Source: Pseudomonadota bacterium
GTDB taxonomy: Bacteria > Pseudomonadota > Gammaproteobacteria > Burkholderiales > Burkholderiaceae_B
DNA: 19,420 nucleotides
Direction of reading: 5' to 3'
Assembly: GCA_023422555.1 (NCBI GenBank)
Contig: JAFAGQ010000281.1
Coordinates: 1-19,420, forward strand
In this document: positions 15,967-19,420 of the stretch, one piece after another
Layout of the letters: the number at the start of each line of letters is the position of its first letter
How positions within the stretch are numbered: position 1 is the stretch's first letter
Program-made: the position numbers and the translations under genes
Notes under the pieces: generated by a model
What the model saw: the letters and a program-made list of their open reading frames with translations, nothing else
What the model was told of the DNA's origin: nothing
Database searches by the model: none

Positions 15967-16929
15967 TCAGTTAGGTCGAATATTCATCGCCTTGGTTTCC
16001 CGGGCCCATTTATCGACCTCGGAATCAAAATAGGTTTTGAATTCTGCCGGTGTGCTTCCAACAGGCGTTGCGCCAATCGTCGCCATTTTTTTCTTCACGT
16101 CGTCTTCCTGGACCACTTTTTGGATCTCGCTGCTGATCTTTTCAACAATGGCGGGGTCGGTTTTTGCCGGTGCGAAAACGCCGTACCAGGAAACAACGTC
16201 AAAATCCTTGATGATCTGAGAGATGGGTTTGATCTGTGGCGCCAATGGTGACGCCTCTTTCGATGTCACCCCAATTGCGTTCAGCCTTCCATCTTTTGCA
16301 TAGGGCAGGACCTCGTTGGCGATGACGAACGTGGTTTGCCCGCCGATCACGTCCGTCATTGCAGGAACCCCGCCCTTATAAGGCACGTTGGTGATTTTCA
16401 GACCGAGTTTTGACTTGAACAGCTCGCACGAAAGGTAAGTGCTGGTGCCGACGCCTGTTGTCCCGCAACTGTCGGCGTTGGGGTTCTTTTTGGCCTCTTC
16501 AATCAGCGCCGGTACGCTCTGAAACTTTGATTTCGGTGAAACGGCGAAGAAATTCGGAACGTTCACGATATGCGATACAGGCACAAGGTCTGTTTTTACG
16601 TCATAGGGAACACTCTTGATAAAAAACGGATACAACGAGTTTGCAATACTGCCAAGCAGGAAGGTGTAGCCATCAGGTTTGGCATTGACCACGTAGTGAG
16701 AACCAACCATTCCGCCTGCGCCTGGCCTGTTCTCTACGACGACCGTTTGCCCTAGCCTTTTTCCCAGAGACTGGCCAACGAGCCTTGCCATCACGTCGGC
16801 ATTCCCGCCAGGAGGATAAGGCGCCACCAGCGTGATTGGCCTTTCGGGCCACTCCGCGCGTGCTGCACCGGAAAAAAGCAGGGTTGAAATCGCAATGGCA
16901 AATGCCATTGCGTACTTTGTTTGTCTCAT
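15967..16929 (-). CDS. Bug-family (TTT) periplasmic solute-binding receptor
   Basis: A 320-residue secreted receptor of the tripartite tricarboxylate transporter family, very abundant in Bordetella relatives. The signal peptide is clear: a short basic start (MRQTK), a hydrophobic core and cleavage after ARA at about residue 25. The mature protein begins EWPERPITLVAPYPPGGNAD, with VENRPGAGG and DGYTFLLGS following, all family hallmarks. Two in-frame ATGs exist; GGAG is one base from the first (16935) but seven from the second (16929), which is chosen. No TctA/TctB membrane genes are in the window, so it is an orphan receptor that would share a permease or act as a sensor. As first gene of the operon it presumably captures the organic acid degraded by the downstream enzymes. 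Confidence 0.92.
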   Translation of the reverse strand: MRQTKYAMAFAIAISTLLFSGAARAEWPERPITLVAPYPPGGNADVMARLVGQSLGKRLGQTVVVENRPGAGGMVGSHYVVNAKPDGYTFLLGSIANSLYPFFIKSVPYDVKTDLVPVSHIVNVPNFFAVSPKSKFQSVPALIEEAKKNPNADSCGTTGVGTSTYLSCELFKSKLGLKITNVPYKGGVPAMTDVIGGQTTFVIANEVLPYAKDGRLNAIGVTSKEASPLAPQIKPISQIIKDFDVVSWYGVFAPAKTDPAIVEKISSEIQKVVQEDDVKKKMATIGATPVGSTPAEFKTYFDSEVDKWARETKAMNIRPN

Positions 16930-17048
16930 CTCCATTCTCCACTGTCCTATGAGGAAGTATCGGGTTTTGGTAATTGGGATTCATTGATCCGCTTTTTGAT
17001 ATTCATTAAGCGCATGCGCTTCAAACTTATCCTGCGATGCTGACTGTA

Positions 17049-17118
17049 ATAATACAGAGAGAGACTCGTATAAAAAAACATCAAAATTTTTGGGCTAAGC
17101 AACGGAACTACCGTTGCT
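17049..17118 (-). promoter_or_regulatory. Promoter and putative LysR-type site of the seven-gene operon
   Basis: The perfect dyad AGCAACGG-N5-CCGTTGCT (17098-17118) is followed on the minus strand by TAGCCC, an A-tract and, 43 bp on, TATTAT (17054-17049) as -10 box; the -35 region is poor. With a start near 17042, the dyad centre falls near -66, the usual place of a LysR recognition site. The element resembles that before the desulfinase-type gene. Confidence 0.5.
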
Positions 17119-17160
17119 CGAATTAATATTCGCGCTCAGACTTGTTTTCGCGCGCATGTG

Positions 17161-17210
17161 AAAACGCCGCATCCTTGTCATCTGCCATGAACAAATGCAA
17201 GGATGCGGCG
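17161..17210 (-). terminator. Terminator of the mercaptopropionate dioxygenase gene
   Basis: A perfect 13-bp stem (17165-17177 with 17198-17210, arm CGCCGCATCCTTG) with a 20-nt loop starts about 32 nt past the dioxygenase stop and is followed on the minus strand by TTTT. The stem is strong and GC-rich; the U-tract is short. Confidence 0.7.
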
Positions 17211-17242
17211 CGGCGAACCAGCGCAAGCGCTGAACCAATCAA

Positions 17243-17803
17243 TTACTTATTGGAGTATCCGGACACGAACTCTTTCGTGGCACCGGTATTGGCATCGTAA
17301 ACGTGACGTTTGATTTTCCCGATATTGCCGCCGTAAGCATGGATACTGATAGAAACGCGATCTGAGTAGACGTTGGATACACGGTGGATATCTCCAAGCG
17401 TCGGAGAAACACAGTCCACCATGCCTGGCTTCATGATTTCCTCCGATTGTCGTATCATTGGCTTGCCGGGCTCACTCAGTGCAAACATTTCTCCTTTTTC
17501 TGAACCTCGCATCATGCCGATCAATGCCCATACCGTATGATCGTGTACCGGAGTGGTTTGCCCTGGTCCCCAGACAAAGCTGACGACAGAGAAGCGGTCA
17601 TCCGGGTCCGCATGCAGCAGATACTGTTGATAATACTGGGGATCTGGTTGTGCAAACTCTTCGGGAAGCCAGTTATCATTCGATACGAGTTCAGCCAGTA
17701 AAGGTTTGCCCTGGGCAAGTATCGTTTCCTCATCTCCATCTGCTTCATCAATGATTTTTGTCAGTTTCTCCACAAATTCCTGAAATGGTTTCGGGTAATT
17801 CAT
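17243..17803 (-). CDS. mdo: 3-mercaptopropionate dioxygenase (cysteine dioxygenase family)
   Basis: A 186-residue cupin with mononuclear iron that oxidises a thiol with O2 to a sulfinate, in the cytosol. Iron ligands are His87 and His89 (TPVHDHTVW) and His140 (DIHRVSN). The Ser153-His155-Tyr157 triad is intact (SISIHAYG). The residue that is Arg in cysteine-specific enzymes is Gln60 (YYQQYLL), and an Arg follows near the C-terminus (Arg166 in KRHVYD). This Gln-type pattern is that of bacterial 3-mercaptopropionate dioxygenases, so 3-mercaptopropionate to 3-sulfinopropionate is the best call, with cysteine as a possible side substrate. A clean GGAG ribosome site lies seven bases before the ATG. 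The gene is divergent from a LysR regulator, ends at its own hairpin terminator and lies next to a CoA-transferase able to activate its product. Confidence 0.9.
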   Translation of the reverse strand: MNYPKPFQEFVEKLTKIIDEADGDEETILAQGKPLLAELVSNDNWLPEEFAQPDPQYYQQYLLHADPDDRFSVVSFVWGPGQTTPVHDHTVWALIGMMRGSEKGEMFALSEPGKPMIRQSEEIMKPGMVDCVSPTLGDIHRVSNVYSDRVSISIHAYGGNIGKIKRHVYDANTGATKEFVSGYSNK

Positions 17804-17847
17804 TTGTCATCTCCTTTTAGAATGAATTGAGGTAAATCGTTTCTGCT

Positions 17848-17883
17848 TGTCGGTAATATTTTTTTCAACCTGTCGGAACTACC
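17848..17883. promoter_or_regulatory. Divergent mdo-lysR control region with repeated TGTCGG
   Basis: TGTCGG occurs at 17848-17853 and again at 17871-17876, 23 bp apart (about two helical turns), flanking an AT-rich stretch in the 80-bp gap between the two divergent genes. CGGAACTACC (17874-17883) is an exact 10-base copy of 17103-17112 in the Bug-operon element. Candidate LysR binding region; no convincing -35/-10 pair was found for mdo. Confidence 0.4.
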
Positions 17884-18762
17884 ATGTTAATACTATCTCT
17901 GAGAGCATTTCTTGCAGTTCACCGTCATGGCACTGTCGCCGCTGCCGCCACTCACGTACATCGCTCGCCCGCCGCCATCAGTGCACAGTTGAAAATGATG
18001 GAGCAGAACCTTGATGCAGAGCTGTTTGTTCGCACCAAGCGCTCCCTGCGTCTCACTTCCGTGGGTCATCGCCTGGTCCCTCTCGCCGAGCAGGTATTGG
18101 CTATCTATGACGAGATGACAAAGCTTTCGCAGGACAAGGTCATTGCAGGTCATTTAACGCTGGGCGTTGTCAACAGTGCATTGACTGGCACATTGCCTCC
18201 CTTATTACAGCGGCTTCGCGATGAAAATCAAAAACTGGAAGTGAAGATCATAGCAGGCAACTCGGTTGAACTGATGACACAAGTCGATAGCGGCATTCTG
18301 GATGCGGCAATTGTCACTCAACCTCCCAAACAACTGCTTTTAAACCTGGAAGTTCATCATCTTTACTCGGAACCTTATGCCCTACTGTTGCCAAAAGATC
18401 TCCATTACGACGGCATGACAGCAACATTCCGCGAGTATCCCTACATTGCCTTTGACCGTCAAACCTGGGCAGGTCGTCAGATCGATGACTTCCTGCTCAG
18501 ACTGGGAATCAAAGTCCATCCTGAAATGGAACTCAATTCTCTGGATGCGGTGACCGCTGTTGTAAAACAGGGGCTGGGCGTGTCAATCGTACCATTGGTT
18601 TTCGGCAACTCAAGACATCTGGACTCTCAACTGCAAGTGATTGCGATCTCTGACTTTCAACGCGATGTCTGCCTCGTTGAAAGGAAGAACCACCCACAGG
18701 CCATGCTGACGTCCCAGGTGATTGGCGCATTCAATAGCCTGATCCCAGAGAACGAAGATTGA
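17884..18762 (+). CDS. LysR-family transcriptional regulator
   Basis: A 292-residue regulator. Residues 3-62 are the winged helix-turn-helix (SLRAFLAVHRHGTVAAAATH, HRSPAAISAQLKMMEQ, LFVRTKRSLRLTSVG). Residues about 90-285 form the periplasmic-binding-type effector domain (GHLTLGVVNSALTGTLPPLL, DAAIVTQPP, VKQGLGVSIVPL). It is divergent from the dioxygenase gene with 80 bp between, the classic arrangement for a LysR protein controlling its neighbour and itself. It converges on the CoA-transferase gene with only 14 bp between stops. Likely effectors would be 3-mercaptopropionate, 3-sulfinopropionate or their CoA ester, by inference. It may also act at the desulfinase-type gene and the Bug operon, whose promoters carry related elements. 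Confidence 0.92.
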   Translation: MLILSLRAFLAVHRHGTVAAAATHVHRSPAAISAQLKMMEQNLDAELFVRTKRSLRLTSVGHRLVPLAEQVLAIYDEMTKLSQDKVIAGHLTLGVVNSALTGTLPPLLQRLRDENQKLEVKIIAGNSVELMTQVDSGILDAAIVTQPPKQLLLNLEVHHLYSEPYALLLPKDLHYDGMTATFREYPYIAFDRQTWAGRQIDDFLLRLGIKVHPEMELNSLDAVTAVVKQGLGVSIVPLVFGNSRHLDSQLQVIAISDFQRDVCLVERKNHPQAMLTSQVIGAFNSLIPENED

Positions 18763-18776
18763 TCTTACCAGTCCAT

Positions 18777-19420
18777 CTATCCTAATCCAGGTCCCAGTAC
18801 AGAGCGCTTCCAGGCAGATTGACGTATTTCCTTGATAATTTCCTGGGTGTGCTCTCCTAAGCTGGGGGGTGCATATCGATAAGTGGGATTTGTCTTGCTC
18901 ATATGGATTGGGTTTCCTATCAGGGAAACCTCTCCATCACTGAACCTGGCATTGGGTATTTTGATACTCATGCCGCGATGCACGACCTGTGGATCGGCAA
19001 AAACTTCATCAATTCGATTGATCGGCCCGCAAGGAATTTTCTCGCGCTCGCAGTTTTCCAGCCAGAACTTCCGATCTCGCTGCGCCGTAAAATCTTTCAC
19101 GATAGGGATCAGTTCCGGTCGATTTTCAACGCGTGCCCGGTTTGTTGCAAACCGCGGATCGATCGCCAGTTCAGGTCGTTGCGCTATATCGCAGAATCGC
19201 TGGAACTGTTTATCGTTTCCAACTGCCAGTATGAAATAACCATCGGTGGCAGGAAAAACTTCATAGGGAACTATATTGGGATGCCCATTGCCAAGGCGCG
19301 GCGGTGCGTGCCCTTCGGTCAGGTAGTACGTGCCCGCATTGGCCAGCCAGGCCACTTGCGTGTCCAGTAACGCGACATCAATAAACTGCCCTTCGCCCGT
19401 TCGGTCGCGATGTCGCAGGG
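18777..19420 (-). CDS. Class III (CaiB/BaiF) CoA-transferase, 5' part beyond the window
   Basis: The C-terminal 213 residues of a family III CoA-transferase; the start lies past the right edge. The visible part begins LRHRDRTGEGQFIDVALLDT, the standard family signature just after the catalytic Asp, which is therefore off the window. GNGHPNIVPYEVFPATDGYF, FCDIAQRPELAIDPRFATN and IPCGPINRIDEVFADPQVVHR follow. Apparent starts inside this stretch, such as the GTG at 19355, are internal codons. Such enzymes move CoA from succinyl-CoA or another donor to an organic acid. Beside mdo, the attractive role is succinyl-CoA:3-sulfinopropionate CoA-transferase (the Act type of A. mimigardefordensis), but the visible part does not prove the substrate. 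It is convergent with the LysR gene. Confidence 0.9.
   Translation of the reverse strand, partial: LRHRDRTGEGQFIDVALLDTQVAWLANAGTYYLTEGHAPPRLGNGHPNIVPYEVFPATDGYFILAVGNDKQFQRFCDIAQRPELAIDPRFATNRARVENRPELIPIVKDFTAQRDRKFWLENCEREKIPCGPINRIDEVFADPQVVHRGMSIKIPNARFSDGEVSLIGNPIHMSKTNPTYRYAPPSLGEHTQEIIKEIRQSAWKRSVLGPGLG

Larger units (their letters stand above)
16936..17242. other. Regulatory intergenic region, Bug operon promoter to dioxygenase 3' end
   Basis: About 300 bp without a gene. It holds the putative Bug-operon promoter and activator site (17049-17118), the dioxygenase terminator (17161-17210), a perfect 14-bp palindrome AAGCGCATGCGCTT (17008-17021) and a short dyad CTGTA-N4-TACAG (17044-17057) that covers the proposed -10 box. 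No coding potential was recognised. Confidence 0.6.

Noticed and set aside
17243..17803. Annotation as cysteine dioxygenase
   Set aside because: The carboxylate-binding Arg of cysteine-type enzymes is replaced by Gln60, which is the 3-mercaptopropionate pattern.
18777..19355. A complete short CoA-transferase starting at the GTG at 19355
   Set aside because: The frame continues to the window edge with the conserved RTGEGQFIDV signature, so this codon is internal and the gene is truncated by the window.

Overview
The window looks like a catabolic accessory region of a betaproteobacterium, most likely an Alcaligenaceae member close to Advenella. This is inferred from a Bug-type (TTT-family) periplasmic receptor, moderate GC, and close resemblance of one acyl-CoA dehydrogenase homologue to the 3-sulfinopropionyl-CoA desulfinase of Advenella mimigardefordensis as I remember it. 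No RNA genes, insertion sequences, CRISPR arrays or phage genes were seen. Both edges cut through genes.

Layout, left to right. (1) A 5'-truncated oligopeptidase B-like peptidase (+) meets an MFS transporter (-) tail to tail. (2) At 3473-8456 lies a divergent catabolic module. On the minus strand an AtuA-family protein, its detached small AtuA-like partner and an MFS permease form one operon. On the plus strand a LigI-like amidohydrolase and an IclR regulator form another. The divergent promoter region carries two similar 18-bp dyads that look like IclR operators. (3) A desulfinase-type acyl-CoA dehydrogenase homologue (-) has its own promoter. (4) A seven-gene minus-strand operon (16929 down to 9943) encodes a Bug receptor, an AhpD-like carboxymuconolactone decarboxylase-fold protein, an enolase-superfamily enzyme, a D-2-hydroxyacid dehydrogenase, an acyl-CoA ligase, a crotonase and an AcuI/YhdH acrylyl-CoA reductase. 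It ends at a clear intrinsic terminator. (5) A thiol dioxygenase with the residues of 3-mercaptopropionate dioxygenase (-) is divergent from a LysR regulator (+), which converges on a truncated class III CoA-transferase (-).

Together, the dioxygenase, the CoA-transferase and the desulfinase-type enzyme match the three steps of the known route 3-mercaptopropionate -> 3-sulfinopropionate -> 3-sulfinopropionyl-CoA -> propionyl-CoA + sulfite. The seven-gene operon between them has no pathway I can name. Its last enzyme also makes propionyl-CoA, and its promoter shares a roughly 24-bp element with the desulfinase promoter, at nearly the same distance from the -10 box. This suggests one regulon, possibly under the LysR protein, joining a known organosulfur route to an undescribed acid-degradation operon.
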